From Cyathus striatus (Eukaryota; Basidiomycota; Agaricomycetes; Agaricales; Nidulariaceae), in NCBI GenBank assembly GCA_025738555.1, contig JAOVFP010000017.1:3162001-3226000 (forward strand): DNA of 64,000 bases, in the 5' to 3' direction. The position numbers and the translations under genes were made by a program. Positions within the stretch are counted from its first letter, which is position 1, and each line of letters begins with the position of its first letter. This document shows, piece after piece, positions 24,601 through 36,330 of this stretch. Under the pieces are notes generated by a model that had not been told where the DNA came from, made no database searches, and saw only the letters and a list, made by a program, of their open reading frames with translations.

Positions 24601-26891
24601 AACATTTGGATGCGCGCTATGTCTCTGCCTGTGAAGCTGTTTGGAGATTGTTTGCCTTTACTTTGCATGATGAAGTTCCAAATGTTGTTCGCCTGGCCAT
24701 TCATCTTCCAAATCAGCAATCTATTACATTTGATCCAAATGATGCTAATTTGCAAGATACTGTTGAGCAAGCTGCTAATAGGGACTCCACTCTCACTGCT
24801 TACTTTAAGGCCAATATTGAACATCCAGAAGCACATGAAGTTTTATATCAGGACATGCCTAATACATTTGTGTGGAATAAGGAGACACGCAAATGGACTC
24901 CTCGGCAGAGGGGCTTTGCCATTGGACGCACTTATTTTGTTCATCCAAATGCTGGAGAACGATTTTACTTGCGCACCTTGCTTACAGTAGTCAGGGGTGC
25001 CACATCATTTGCTCACTTGCGCACTGTTGATGGAGTTGAATATCCAACCTTTCGAGAGGCATGTTTGGCAAAAGGTCTTCTACAGGATGATGGTGAATGG
25101 CGAGAGTGTTTGCAAGATGCAGCTCAGATGAAAACTGGCCATCAGCTTCGTAGTCTATTTGTCACCATTATTCGAGACTGTGGACCTTCAGATTATATGG
25201 CTCTCTGGAATCAGTTTAAGAATGATATTTGTGATGATCTCCACCACACCATTCAAACTCAATTTGAAATGCCAGAGGCCACAGAACATGATATCTATGA
25301 TTATGGCCTCTATCTAATTAATAAAATTTTAATCAGTTCTGGAAAGACTCTATCAACATGGGAAAAATTCCCACAGGTGACTGGAAACTGGGCTGTACTG
25401 GAACGGAATTTCAACATCAGGAATAACAACAATCCATTGATTGCATTGTATGATGCATACAATGAAGCAGAACAACAAGCTTTGGCTCAAGCAAGACTTC
25501 CAACATTGAATGAGGACCAGCGTGCTGCCTTTGATCGTATAGTGGAAGCTATTCAGATAAAATCTGGAGAAATCTTCTTTCTGCATGGTGCTGGAGGAAC
25601 AGGAAAGACCTATGTGTACAACACACTATGCTATTACCTTCGGGGGGAGGGAAAGTTAGTGATTGTTGTAGCATCATCAGGAATTGCTGCTCTCCTTATA
25701 GTGGGAGGCCAAACTGCTCACTCTGTTTTCAAGATTCCCATTGATATTCATGAATCATCAATGTGCAGTATAGCAAAGAACTCTGATCTTGCTCGGCTGA
25801 TACAGAGAGCAGATGCTGTAATATGGGATGAGGCACCTATGCAACATCGACATATTCATGAGGCAGTGAGTCGAACTTTCAAAGATCTGCGTGGAGATAA
25901 TCGACCTTTTGGGGGATTGACTGTCATCTTTGGGGGAGACTTTCAGCAAATTCTTCCAGTGGTGGTACGTGGAAGCCAACCTCAAGTGGTGGGAGCATGT
26001 CTTCAGAGATCTGCACTGTGGCATCACATTTCAGTCATTCACCTGCGACAAAATATGTGCTTGAATGTGAATGACCCATCAGAACATGAATTTGCTCTGT
26101 GGCAGCTGGATGTTGGTAAGGGCCTGCACACAACTGGAGATGATATCCAACTTCCAGACTATTTCAAGTGCCCTTCCAATACTGTGGATTCATTAATTTC
26201 AACAATCTATCCTGGACTTGATTCAGTAGAAGCTAAGCCAGATGAATATTATGCAGAGAGAACAATTCTTTCAAGTCGCAATGATGATGTGGATATTCTG
26301 AATAAGAAGATTCTATCTACATTTCCAGGTGAAGTATCAATATTGCACAGTGCAGATAGTCTTCCAGAAAATAATGGAGGAGGAGGAGATCTTCTTTACC
26401 CTGTGGAATATCTCAACACAATTAACTGCTCAGGATTACCATTGGCTCAATTGGAATTGAAGATAGGATGTCCAGTAATGGTACTTCGAAACTTGAGTGT
26501 ACTTGATGGAGTATGCAATGGCAGCCGTGGAATTGTTACACAAATGCGGAACCGAGTGATAGAAGTCCGATTATTGACTGGAGAGAAGAAGGGATCCACT
26601 GTATTTGTACCAAGAATGAAGATTGAGCCAACATCAACTCAAGTTCCTTTCAGGTTTTGTCGGCATCAGTTTCCTTTGTGACTTGCTTTTGTAATGACAA
26701 TCAACAAGGCACAAGGACAGTCTGTTCGACATGTTGGTCTGGATCTCAGAAATGCTGTGTTTACACATGGACAGTTTTATGTGGGAGTGTCTCGGGTGAC
26801 ATCAGTTAGTAATATCAAAGCTATTTGGGATGAAAGGAGTGAAGAAGCTATTACCAAAAATATAGTATACCCTGAAGTGCTACTGGACTAA
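21691..26891 (+). pseudogene. Helitron Rep-helicase, copy 3 (diverged, stops and frameshifts)
   Basis: Deduced exons are 21691-21692 (AT), 21748-22237, 22288-22460 and 22511-26891. The domains match the other copies: a proline-rich IQWNPP N-terminus, CPECDALHW, HUH GLPHMHMIV, KYIYKYVYK, Walker A GAGGTGKT and DEAPMQHR. Damage: TGA near 21805 where copy 2 has CGT, a frame change in the C-run near 22308-22316, a +1 insertion near 23700 (CGCTATGCGG against expected CGCTTGCGG), and TGA 26679-26681 where the others have CGA. After that stop the frame stays open to TAA 26889-26891. Confidence 0.85.
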
Positions 26892-26978
26892 ATATGAATA
26901 TTATATTGTATATGATTGATATGAGTATGTAATGAATATGTATGTACATGATTTAAATAGGAATAAGAAGAGTAAGGA

Positions 26979-27066
26979 ACTGGGATGAAGAAGCAGGGGG
27001 TCTGGGGGGGGCCGACAGGCCCCCGGCCCGTAGGGCCCCCATAGCGAAGCACGGGTGTAAGGCTTG
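26979..27066 (+). repeat. Degenerate 3' tail of unit 6
   Basis: Only the last part of the hairpin block is kept (ACTGGGATGAAGAAGCAGGG onward). It has a rearranged G/C palindrome (GGGCCGACAGGCCC) and the terminal ACGGGTGTAAGGCTTG. It marks the last base of the transposon array. Confidence 0.7.
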
Positions 27067-27760
27067 TAGATCATAGCACTTAAGGCCGTGGCACCTACAT
27101 TAGGTCCTATTTATAAAACATTTGTCTGCGGAAGATGAAATATATTTACATAAGTTCCGCGGGGATCATTTTAAAAATAACGGGCGAAGATTAAGTATTT
27201 TGGCTGGTGTATAACTGGGGCGGTTTATAGGCTTTCTCAAATTTACATACTACTACACTTACATCGAGGGTTGAACGTTGGACAGTCTTACCATTACGAG
27301 TTAGTGAAGCTTTATGGCTTTAAGATGTATCAAGACGTGAGCGTGAGATCTTGATATGTCCTGCTTACAGTTAACTGTTACTGAAAGCAAGAAAGAGATG
27401 AATAAGTTGGCGAGGTCCGAGTCAGACTTCAGATAAGTAGACCTGAGATAAACATGCAACACCACGTCACATCACACACCACGTGACAACGGGGACTTGT
27501 TCGAATTTACATAAAACAGCTCAAGCATTGACAGCCTTTCAATGTACTTCAATCCTGCCCACAAGGTCCAGGACCTTCAGATAAGTCAGAAGCGTTGGTC
27601 AGCGTCAGTGTACACGTCAGTATTCCTTTGGATTCCATGGTACGTGCGTGGAACTTGTAACAACGCATATAAACTGGCACCTAGCATAATCTACTGCAAA
27701 ATTCAACTCAAATACGCACCTTAACCACATACCTTTCCTCCAAACACTCTCATCTTTAAA
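27067..27760. other. Intergenic: array edge to HSP20 promoter
   Basis: Single-copy DNA with no gene seen. A TATA-like CATATAAA at 27665-27672 sits about 90 bp before the HSP20 start. A CACGTG core occurs near 27480. I did not see a clean heat-shock element of three GAA/TTC blocks. Confidence 0.5.
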
Positions 27761-28353
27761 ATGTCCTCTGCTCCCGAACCCTCCTATGACTCTGACCATC
27801 TCGTCGAGGAACGTGCTGTTGCCAGACGACTCGCCGGAACCCAGAGTTATGACGCTACTCAATTACATCGCCAGTACGGCCCCACTGGTCCCCTGTGGCT
27901 GTTTACACCGAGGTAAGTCGGCTCGCTCCTATTTCCAACTGGTAAGTTCTGACCGGTTCCGCAGGATGGACCTCTATGAAAATCTTGAAATCAATACAGT
28001 AACCGCTACACTCGAGTTCCCAGGCACTGTAACAAAAGAAAATGTGCAGATCGAGTTCGAAAACGGTCAAGTCATCGTTTCCGCGGAGACCAAGACACCT
28101 AGCAACTTCTCGGCGAATGCATACGCCGTGCGTGAAAGGTCTTTTGGCAAGTTCCAAAGAGCCTTGTGGCTCCCGCCAGGCTTGAAGGTATATTACTAAC
28201 TCGAGTCGTTTGAACGTTTGAACGTTGTTCTGACTCCATGTTGCGCCGTTTCAGATGGAAGATATCAAGGCGTCGATGGAGAACGGTATCCTCACTATCA
28301 CATACCCCAGTGGGCAAGTATGCAAGAAAGACTTTGTCACCATTTCCGGGTAA
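27761..28353 (+). CDS. HSP20 / alpha-crystallin family small heat shock protein
   Basis: An ATP-independent holdase chaperone that binds unfolding proteins as oligomers. Three exons, 27761-27912, 27965-28187 and 28255-28353, give 157 aa in one frame (phases 2/0). Introns are GTAAGT..GCAG and GTATAT..TTCAG. The alpha-crystallin domain starts near residue 52 (MDLYENLEINTVTATLEFPG) and carries the family signature MENGILTITYP near the end. The length is typical for fungal HSP20. The start is the first ATG after a TATA box. It is the first host gene beyond the Helitron array, 695 bp from its edge. Confidence 0.85.
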
Positions 28354-28680
28354 ACACTTCATTCGAAACCCCATAGCATTATATACAGCAGTGGCTTCAC
28401 TAGTAGCAGTTCTCGTTCTTTCAGTGTATTTCTTGTTGCATCATTAGTACTCGTACTTAGCTTCTTTGCACGCAAAGTTCATAAATGAAACCATAATCAA
28501 GTCGTAATACTTAGTCTATCAATACATGCATCCCCAATTGAAACCAACAAAAAATATAAGAAATAAAAAGAAATACATGGAATAGATAGATCATTGGTAA
28601 AGTGGATATCGTTAATAGAATATTATATATGAAGACACGTAATCCCAGAGCAATGAAAACAAGTAATACAGCAGACAAAG

Positions 28681-31600
28681 TTAGGCCGGAATGCGTTCAG
28701 TCATGTAGGACAGTGCAGAATTCGCAGATAAAGCGCGTGAGTGCCTCCTAGAAGGCTGAGGTACCATGCCACTAGCAGCACTAGCTGGTCGACTTGGCGC
28801 AGCTGGTGGAACGCCTTCTGGTCCCCACAAGGCTGGATCAACGTAGGTCGAGGGATCAAATTTAGAATATGAGCCCATTGATCGCAACGATGAATTCGAC
28901 GCAACACGAGTCAGGTTCCTCCCATCGCTTAAAGTATCGGGTAGCACGCTCGGTTGAGCGGAAGGAATCATATGTGATGCAATGGGTCTATTATTCCGAG
29001 ACGCCGAAGAACGAACACTTTCTGCCCGCGGCACATCCTGAAATATTTTAGGAGTGTTCGATCTGGGCAGTTGTTGAGCTTGGAAAATCTTGGGAGTGTT
29101 AGAGCGAGACATCGACTGAGACGTGCCAGTATTTCCCCGATAAGAATTGCTTCTAACTGATGGTGGGTGTGGGGAGGAACTCCTTGAGGGGCCAGCATTG
29201 GGGAGGGAAGCACTGTTCATCATTAGACTCGCGTGCCTACCACCACTCACTGATAACCGGGCCGAAGGAGGCCGTGGAGACAGATGTTGTCCAAAGTCAG
29301 GAGGAAGTGCACCATGCTGATTTCGTGGTGTGTTCGTAAACGAAAGCGGTGCAGTATTGACATGTTGTGGCAAAGGTGCGCGTGTAGAGTTAGGACTTAG
29401 ATAAATGCTAGATTGCGGCACCGACATGCGAGCTTCTGAAGGTGAAGCAGATTGTGACTATCAAATTAAGGAGCATCAGATGACAGGAATTCATATTGAT
29501 GAGCATAGGAACACCAACAGGAGGCTGTACGCTGATTCCAATTGTACCGCCAGTTGTGGGAGTGGGCCCTGGACTCCGCTGCGATCTGGAGCCTTGTGGA
29601 TCAAGTCTTGCGGATTCTGGATGGAGAGATGCTCCAGCTCCTGTTGCCTGTGATTGAGGCGAGAGAAGTTTTGGGAATACGAGTTCTGTAGGTCGATGCC
29701 GGGGAGGAGGTTTGGATGGATCCACCTCCAATGCTATCTAAGATTAGATGCGAGTGTTCGGTTAGATGATAACATAAATTGATGACACAAACACATACTT
29801 GGCCTTGACTCGGCTGGCCTCTCAAAGCTCCAAAGTTAGGCTGCATAACGGATCCCATAGACATACTTCCAGTATCTGAAGCAGCCCGCGGCCGCCCTGG
29901 ACCAGAATGAAACCTGTCGCTCATAGGTGTCGTTCCACGACTGGCTGGATCCTCCCTAATAACACTGAGCAAGCTCTCCTTTTGGTTGAGACGCTTGTTC
30001 ACGCTCTTCGTGCTGCGTCCGGAGGCACTGGCACCAGAGCTTACACCATTCTGCACAGATCGATTTGCTGGTCCAGCGTGCGGCGTTCCAAGAATAGTAT
30101 AATTTGATATTCTTGTAGATCGAGTGGAACCTGAGTCGATAGAGCCAGCACGTCGTGAGGGAGCTTTAAGGCTAGCAGGAAGCTTAGATCCCTGGTACCA
30201 AGACTGAGGCGCAGGAGGCTGATATTTATACAATCTTCCTTCGTCTGGCACATCACCATTAATAGGCGGCGGCGGAGGAGGCTGGGCTGCTGCCTGCTCT
30301 TGCATTTCCTCATCCGGGTCAGGGTCAATGACTGGCTTATTCTTCTTCCTGAAACTGAGCGAGCGATACCAGGAGGATGCTTTAGCTCCTCTTAGTGATG
30401 GGCGACGAATGGAGGCCCACCTAATGCCAGCGGACTTAAATGGTGAAGGGGTAATCGGAGAAGGGGAAGGGCGTATGAGAATTGGGCCAGGAGGTCCTGA
30501 GATGGGATGAACAGGACCTGAAGGCATGGAGCCCGGAAGCATATAAGTAGGTAGGGGGCCAGGGGGATTTGGCCACATAAGGGGTCCCGAAGGTGCATTG
30601 CTAGGACCTGCTTGGGCATTGGGAGGAAGTCTTGAGGGCGATGGAGGGATTCCATTGATCTCTGAGTACTTAACAGCAGTAACCCACTCATTCCGCGGCT
30701 GTCTATGATAGTTTTCGTTACCTCCAAATTGACGTTCAAGTACCTCTGTAGGTGGTATATCGATCTCGTAAAGCTGAACTGAAGGCGCGATGCTTTTATT
30801 TGACATAGGAACGCCGGGCACAAGGGAAGCGGGGGTCCTAAATTGGCTTCTGGTTCTGGTTGAGGTGGTTGGGGTGGGGGCGGGGGTTCAGATTGCATAG
30901 GTGAAGGTTGAGATTGCATAAGCGGTTGAGGTTGAGATGGCTCCATAGGGACGTAAGGAGCTGCCTGTTCAATAGGCGATTCGGACGACGAGCTCTCAAT
31001 CGAAACCGCAACGTCATCTTCAGCGGTTTGTTCATGTGAATCGCCTTGCTCCAGATTTGCGTTATGATATGGTTGAGAGGTAGTGTTCTGCGTAAGGACA
31101 GGAGGTACAGACTGGCTTGCCTGTGCCAATCGAGCACGGAATTCAATCTGTCCGTTTCGAAGGCCCTCTTCAAATCCTAAACGCCTACCTTCTTCTTTAG
31201 CAATATAAACAACTTGTTGGGTCTTGAGTTTTCTTGCTTTATCTCTGGCACGAGCAGCGGAGGCTTCAGCATCAGTGACCTGCTGCTGAAGCATCCTCAT
31301 AGCATCTTGTGCTCGCGCTATCTCCTTTTGAGCGTTCTCGTATTGTAATTTGTAGATCTCCAACTCTTGCAATGCTTGAGAGGCCTGCAATTCTGCAGCA
31401 ACCTTACTTTCATTCAGCATGCGAAACCGCTCCGTTACACCTCTATCATTACGCTCGAGATTCGCTACCTTCTGCGATTCAGCTTGAAATCGAGTGACAG
31501 CAGTAAGGAGAGCCTTCTTAAGCTTCTTGGTCTCAGCCTCTTCATCGAGCAGCATCGCAACAAGGTCCCTACGGTGTGTTATCCGTGCTAGTTCTCTCTC

Positions 31601-31875
31601 TCGTTCGCTTCTGTGACGTTCAGAGACATGCCTCCGCTCTCTCCTCGAGTCAACGGTTACCACGGCATTCTCCCGCGTGCTCGAAGCAGAAAGTAGTTCA
31701 GTTCTCGGGGAAGCAGTATCCTCATCCTCGGGATCTTGGGGAACTGGAAAATCTAATGGACTAGTAGAAGTTAGATTGATGTACTGCACTATCCGGTTGC
31801 TCAACAGCAATCAACAGCAACATACCTCTCGGTATGATCAGAATCTGAATATGGCGACTGGATATGCGCAGACAT
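28681..31875 (-). CDS. Large coiled-coil and proline/serine-rich protein, function unknown
   Basis: I do not recognise a family. The start ATG at 31875 (MSAHIQSPYSDSDHTER) is joined by the intron 31761-31825 to an acidic stretch and then a long charged coiled coil, about residues 60-230 (RRERRHVSERHRSERERE onward). After this come proline-rich and basic low-complexity regions and repeated RSNTPKIFQ motifs (two copies). Further introns are 29738-29798 and 29458-29518, all about 61 nt. One frame break exists at the G-run 30831-30835 (C-run on the coding strand). Adding one base there would give a continuous product of about 950 aa. The C-terminus is YMTERIPA. It is possibly a cytoskeletal or scaffold protein (weak inference). 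Confidence 0.65.
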
Positions 31876-32713
31876 GTTTCGTTACACGAGCCAGAATCTT
31901 CTTTCAATGTGTTGAACATCAACAGAGTTGAGGTTTTCACAAGACTAGCACTCACCAATAATTCGGATGTTCTGGAATAAAAGTACAAGATGCTATCTCA
32001 GTTGAATGTCAACGTTACATATGGAAAATACATTTGAGAGAAAGATAAAGGGTGAGATCTTGAGAAGGCACAAGTTCAAGAGTCTAACAAGGCTCGAACT
32101 CGGGTAGACTGTTGCTGTAGTGGGCGTTTCGCCTGTTGGTTTCACCCGCGTGGGACGGAATCAGTCCAGTCTGCAGGTAAACAACGGTGTTAACTCGGCG
32201 CTACCGCCGCTGTGTTCCATGACATCGCGACATCAGACCATCCAGAATACATTGTCCAATGTCCTGAACTTTATGTTATAATTATCGCCTTGCTCTGTTT
32301 ATGGTGACTTTGTTCAAGCTTTCAGCAACCAATATGCCACTGGCCACATTGCCACGTCTCATATTTAGCATCGTATGTACGCACACACATGAAACGTTAG
32401 TTTTACAATGTTACACAAAATGATATTCTCACTAAAGTGTCCAGATATACAAGTTAACAAACAGTAGGTAACCAAGGAATGTAGAGTCTGGAAGAACTAC
32501 TCCCCACCAGATAGATAGTGCAGCATATTAACCAAAAGGAATGGCGTAAGTAATAAAAAAGGGGGTAATTACTAGGAACTGGGGCCATACCAGAATTTTA
32601 CAGGAAGACATGAGAAAATAATAGAAAAGATGATATACATAGGAGTAGTTGCGAAACGCAAAAAAAAAAACTGGAACACCACCGCGTCTGATCATAATGT
32701 ACTGATATCTCGG
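31876..32713. other. Intergenic, 0.8 kb
   Basis: No coding frame with credible codon use or splice sites. A tRNA T-loop-like word (GTTCGAGCC on the minus strand) occurs near 32095 but does not fold into a tRNA. It probably holds the promoter of the coiled-coil gene and the 3' region of the next gene. Confidence 0.4.
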
Positions 32714-33493
32714 TTACAAAGTATGCACTCTTGTAACCTGCACATCTCTCGGAACATCTGGTTCATGTTTGTCCCCAACAGGCCAGAACCCCGTGAACTC
32801 TTCACCAGCATGTTTGGGTGAGTACCATCCCGTCTCCAAGTCCAGAGATAGCTCCCCCTCGAGTTCCGCTGGCGTCTCACTGAAGTTAACAACAATGACG
32901 GTCTCCTTCGCTAGCGGAAGCTTCACAGGCTCGTGTATCTCATATGCATTAGTATCCAACGCCCACGCGCGGAACAGAGCATCTTTCTGCTCCGATGTTT
33001 CCGGGAAGTTATTTGGGAATGTCGGATCGGAGAAGGGAGAGTAGCCAAAGGGACGAGGAGGTGGGTGGAGTTCGTAGAATGCGTTGTCACTCAAGAGGGC
33101 GACGATCTGTGCTCCGGTCTCGTCTGTGATGATGTCTGAAGTCGAAGTCGGCGCAGGGAAAGAATCATCCCAATCATCTTCAAAGACCGACTTCAGGTTT
33201 GGCGATGGAGAGGAGTCGCTGCTTGTATCTGATTCCCAGCATAAACCAGGAGTGCGAGGGGTACGGGGTGCTCCATCCTCGAATGTCTGTTGCAATGCAA
33301 GTTAGTCGAAGAATAGCATATGAGGCGGTGCTCGCCCCACCTTTTCTATGTAAAGTAAGTCTTCGTCCATATTCTGGCTTTGGGACTGTTCAAAGTTCGC
33401 CGCTCGCTCAGCGGAAATATCCGTCTCCTGAGACGTATATTGCAGTTGGCCTGCAACTGCTGCGGCGGTGGAGGAAGCAACTGAAGCGGGCAT
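32714..33493 (-). CDS. Conserved-looking hypothetical protein, 243 aa
   Basis: Two exons, 33493-33341 and 33286-32714, join in phase 0 across a 54-nt intron (GTGGGG..CAACAG). The N-terminal 60 residues are Ala/Ser/Gln-rich. An acidic tract follows (SVFEDDWDDSFPAP), then a compact part with ALFRAWALDTNAYEIHEPVK and a C-terminal segment with ELEGELSLDLETGWYSPKHA. There is no signal peptide and no membrane segment. I do not recognise a domain. The splice-consistent frame and non-repetitive C-terminal half support a real gene. Confidence 0.65.
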
Positions 33494-34608
33494 TGTGCAA
33501 AATACCGAAGGATTGAGGGATATACAAGAAAATAGAGCGAAAGGGAACAATGAAAAAAGGCGAGAGAAAAATTCGCCTGGAGGAAGAACGAAAAGACTGG
33601 GGAGGTGACCTGTCAGTCAGGTTGGCAGTGGTACTTATAGATAATGGACGCGCATGAGACCAAGTATAAACAGGTTGTAATCTTGATCCTGGTATGATCT
33701 AGGTTAGATGAGATATTGTAGAACAGGACGGGCCGCACGGCAACCTATAACGGGGGAGTTGGGACACGAAGTAATTTTGGACATCAATGATATGATCAAG
33801 GATGGGAGGAGCCCTTTAGAAGGCTAGCACTGCTTCAAGTGATATTTGATGCTGTTTGATGCGTACTTGCTCCCCAGGACCCCAGCCATCTGCCGAATTC
33901 CCGCTTGCCTGGGGAACACTCTGGAATGCTGTGACGCCAAGATCGTAGAAGACACACGATGCTGACGAGGAAAGATATCTCAATATACGGAGTGTTCCTC
34001 GATTAAGCGAGAAAATGAAACGGAACATTTGTATTATGCTTCAGAACGACAACGTTGCTACACCAGCAGGGTCACTGGATCATGATAAGATTACGCTCCG
34101 TTGCGACAGCGTATGTAAGTGGTGCATATATGGCGAGCGTAAGAGAGATAGCAGCGGGTCGCATTACAAGTATCTAGGGTTGCAATCCCCGCCTTGTGCC
34201 CACTTGGTCACCTTACTCCTAGAGCTGAAGCTGGTTGCAAACCTGCAATTGAATTGTGCAGCCGTCAAAGTTACATGCAGTGGCACCAAGGGTGCATAGC
34301 AACAGGCCCCGAGCGTTGCGGCCAGGTGTGGATATCCGCAGACGCGCGGTGGTCGTACGACGAAGAGCAGTAATGACTGGTAGACGGTTAGGGTTGCCGG
34401 AGCATAGCTCTTCAGAATGTTCCGCAGTTTAGTCTCCGCACCCTCCAGCCTCGTGTCGGTTGCTAGCAACCAGAACGCCAAATTAGCTCTGGAAATCCTG
34501 TGACAAGTGTCAGCGCTCACAGGCCCGGAGCTGTCCTGAGTGAGGCAGTGGCACGACAGACGACAAAGCTCAGCTCCTGCGTGTGTACCTGGTTCAAAAA
34601 TAACATCT
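33494..34608. other. Intergenic, 1.1 kb, no gene seen
   Basis: A TATA-like CTTATAGATAA near 33634 could serve the gene at 33493. ORFs at 34015-34299 and 34164-34520 overlap on opposite strands and show no domain or splice logic. I see nothing supportable. Confidence 0.35.
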
Positions 34609-35215
34609 CTATTCCACCTTGGTTTTCTGAGCGGGTCTTCGGAGAATAATCCTCCCTAATGACACGTTATCTCTTCCTTCAGCCATTCCAATGACCTCGC
34701 TCAAGGCATTCCAGCCTTGGGAATCAAGCTTCTCCTTCTGAACCTTAGACCGCTGCATTTTTCTGGCATATTCTGCGGGACTAGCATTTGGTTTCCAGCG
34801 CGGAGCCCTTTTTTCTGCATATGCGACACGACGCCGAGCGAGGTATACGAAATAATTAAGATTGTAGAAGAGGCGATGAGGCAGGCCTCGCGACTTGCTG
34901 GCGCTGAACAGCAACGAGAGCGTTCCGTCGACTAATTGTAAATAAGTTAGGAGTCTGATGTTAGGCCCGGAGAATTCGAAATTCACCACGTTTATTCCAT
35001 ATCTTTAGCCAATCCTCCTTCTGCTTTTTAAGTGCAGCTTCGCCGGAGTGTTCTTGAAGTTCCTTTGTAACACGAGCCCCGGCGTCGAAGATAGGTCTGT
35101 ACATCTTGCGAAGGTATCGGCGGGCACTTTTCTTATGCAAGACGGCGGACGATGACAGCCTCCAGAACAGACGATATACACTCCTGAAAGATGCGGGAAG
35201 GGGAGGACCAGCCAT
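34609..35215 (-). CDS. Small basic protein with LYR-like N-terminus, 183 aa
   Basis: Two exons, 35215-34987 and 34931-34609, are joined by a 55-nt intron (GTGAAT..AATTAG) in phase 1. The N-terminus (SVYRLFWRLSSS, then SARRYLRKMYR) is helical and basic. It recalls LYR-motif mitochondrial assembly factors and fungal mitochondrial proteins. The C-terminal half is Lys/Arg-rich (LARRRVAYAEKRAPRWKP). A mitochondrial role is a guess from composition. The start ATG is well placed. Confidence 0.55.
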
Positions 35216-35981
35216 GTTAGCTAGTGGAAAGGCAGTCCAGTCGACAAAATGTTGAAAACCTCAGTGAGTTGCGTTCAACCTGTCAGAAGTCTCCGGAATG
35301 AGCGTGAGAATTCCGACTCCAGGCATTCCCTTCTCAAAATTGGACTTAGAAGGCAAGTACAAGGGTACAACATACTCTCATCATCTTCACTTTACTGCGC
35401 CTTTGATGCTCCTCAAGCCCCCAGTATTCAATTTCCCCGAGCTTTACTGGTACAAGGTTCACATTGCCTTGTACAACTCTCGAATCGCCTTATTACATGA
35501 TTCGAATCACTCGCTGGCTTCTCTCAGTACCATCTGTTTATCACGTCAGGACAAAGAGCGTTGACCATGGAATATCCTTCTTCCATCTCGTCAGCGATAA
35601 TGAATCGAGATCTTTGTCATCATTCTCCATCTCATACAACTACACTAGATGCTTGCTACATCCTAAGCTCCCACGAGATGCGAAAATACTCTCCATCCAT
35701 CACCATCTATCTGGTCGCCGCATCTTTAAAAATCTTTCTTGATGTTATCTTGGAATAAGTTATCATATTACTACTTATAATAATTCGCCCAGCTTGCAGC
35801 AGCAACTACGATAGCACAAGGACTTGGAAACAAGTATAAGAATACATAGAACCGTAACCGGAGCATAGGAAGTGAGGTCTCGCTGTTTCTGAATGGCACC
35901 TGCTGTTTATCTTGGTCTGGAAGATAAGATGTGTCTCTAAATTTAACGCATAGGCTGTAGGCTATGACTAGGCTATGTCAT
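35216..35981. other. Intergenic with a doubtful small plus-strand ORF
   Basis: An ATG frame at 35298-35564 encodes 88 aa (MSVRIPTPGIPFSKLDLEGK at its start) and diverges from the LYR-like gene 83 bp away. It looks somewhat protein-like but has no recognised domain and no splice support. I leave it as unproven. The rest shows nothing. Confidence 0.25.
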
Positions 35982-36330
35982 TCAAGCCTTCTGTCAAAGT
36001 CGTTAAGAGACCGCCTTCTGTCGCTAGGCATGGAACTCACCTTTTGGACTTGGATAATTCTGCCCACTGCCTGCGTAATCTTCTCGCGGCGTACGACGAC
36101 GAACATCCACCTCTCTGGAATAACTTCGTCTTCTGGATTAGGGACTCTAGTCTTCGACTTTGCAGGAAAATACATAGAGCTTAATCCAGGTACTCCCATT
36201 AACGGAGTGGACAATGCCTGTCAAATGCGTCAATAACAATCTCTGAGATCTACACATTGTCTGTAAAACATACCCTTCTCAACGGCCTCGCAGCACTCGC
36301 TGGCCTTGCACAATGGGCTTGACGCGACAT
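35982..36330 (-). CDS. Candidate 80-aa spliced protein
   Basis: The frame is only seen after splicing. Exons 36330-36274, 36217-36041 and 35990-35982 have introns GTATGT..GACAG (56 nt) and GTGAGT..GACAG (50 nt), all in phase 0. The protein begins MSRQAHCARPASAARPLRR, a basic hydroxyl/Ala-rich start like a mitochondrial presequence, and contains NPEDEVIPERWMFVVVRREK. Strong splice signals and a non-repetitive middle exon support it. The family is unknown to me, and the last 3-codon exon is uncertain. Confidence 0.45.

Larger units (their letters stand above)
20683..27066 (+). mobile_element. Helitron-like unit 6 (autonomous type, 6384 bp), right end of the array
   Basis: The left end is TCTATATATAATGAGAG. 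The right end is a shortened GC-rich tail finishing GTGTAAGGCTTG at 27066. The next base is T and the sequence that follows is unrelated to any other unit, so this is the array boundary. The gene inside is clearly more diverged from copies 1 and 2 than they are from each other. Confidence 0.8.

Noticed and set aside
32080..32170. Possible tRNA on the minus strand
   Set aside because: A T-loop-like GTTCGAGCC is present, but there is no matching acceptor stem, D-arm or anticodon arm at the right distance.
34164..34520. 118-aa minus-strand ORF
   Set aside because: Overlaps a plus-strand ORF, has no recognisable domain and no splice or promoter support.
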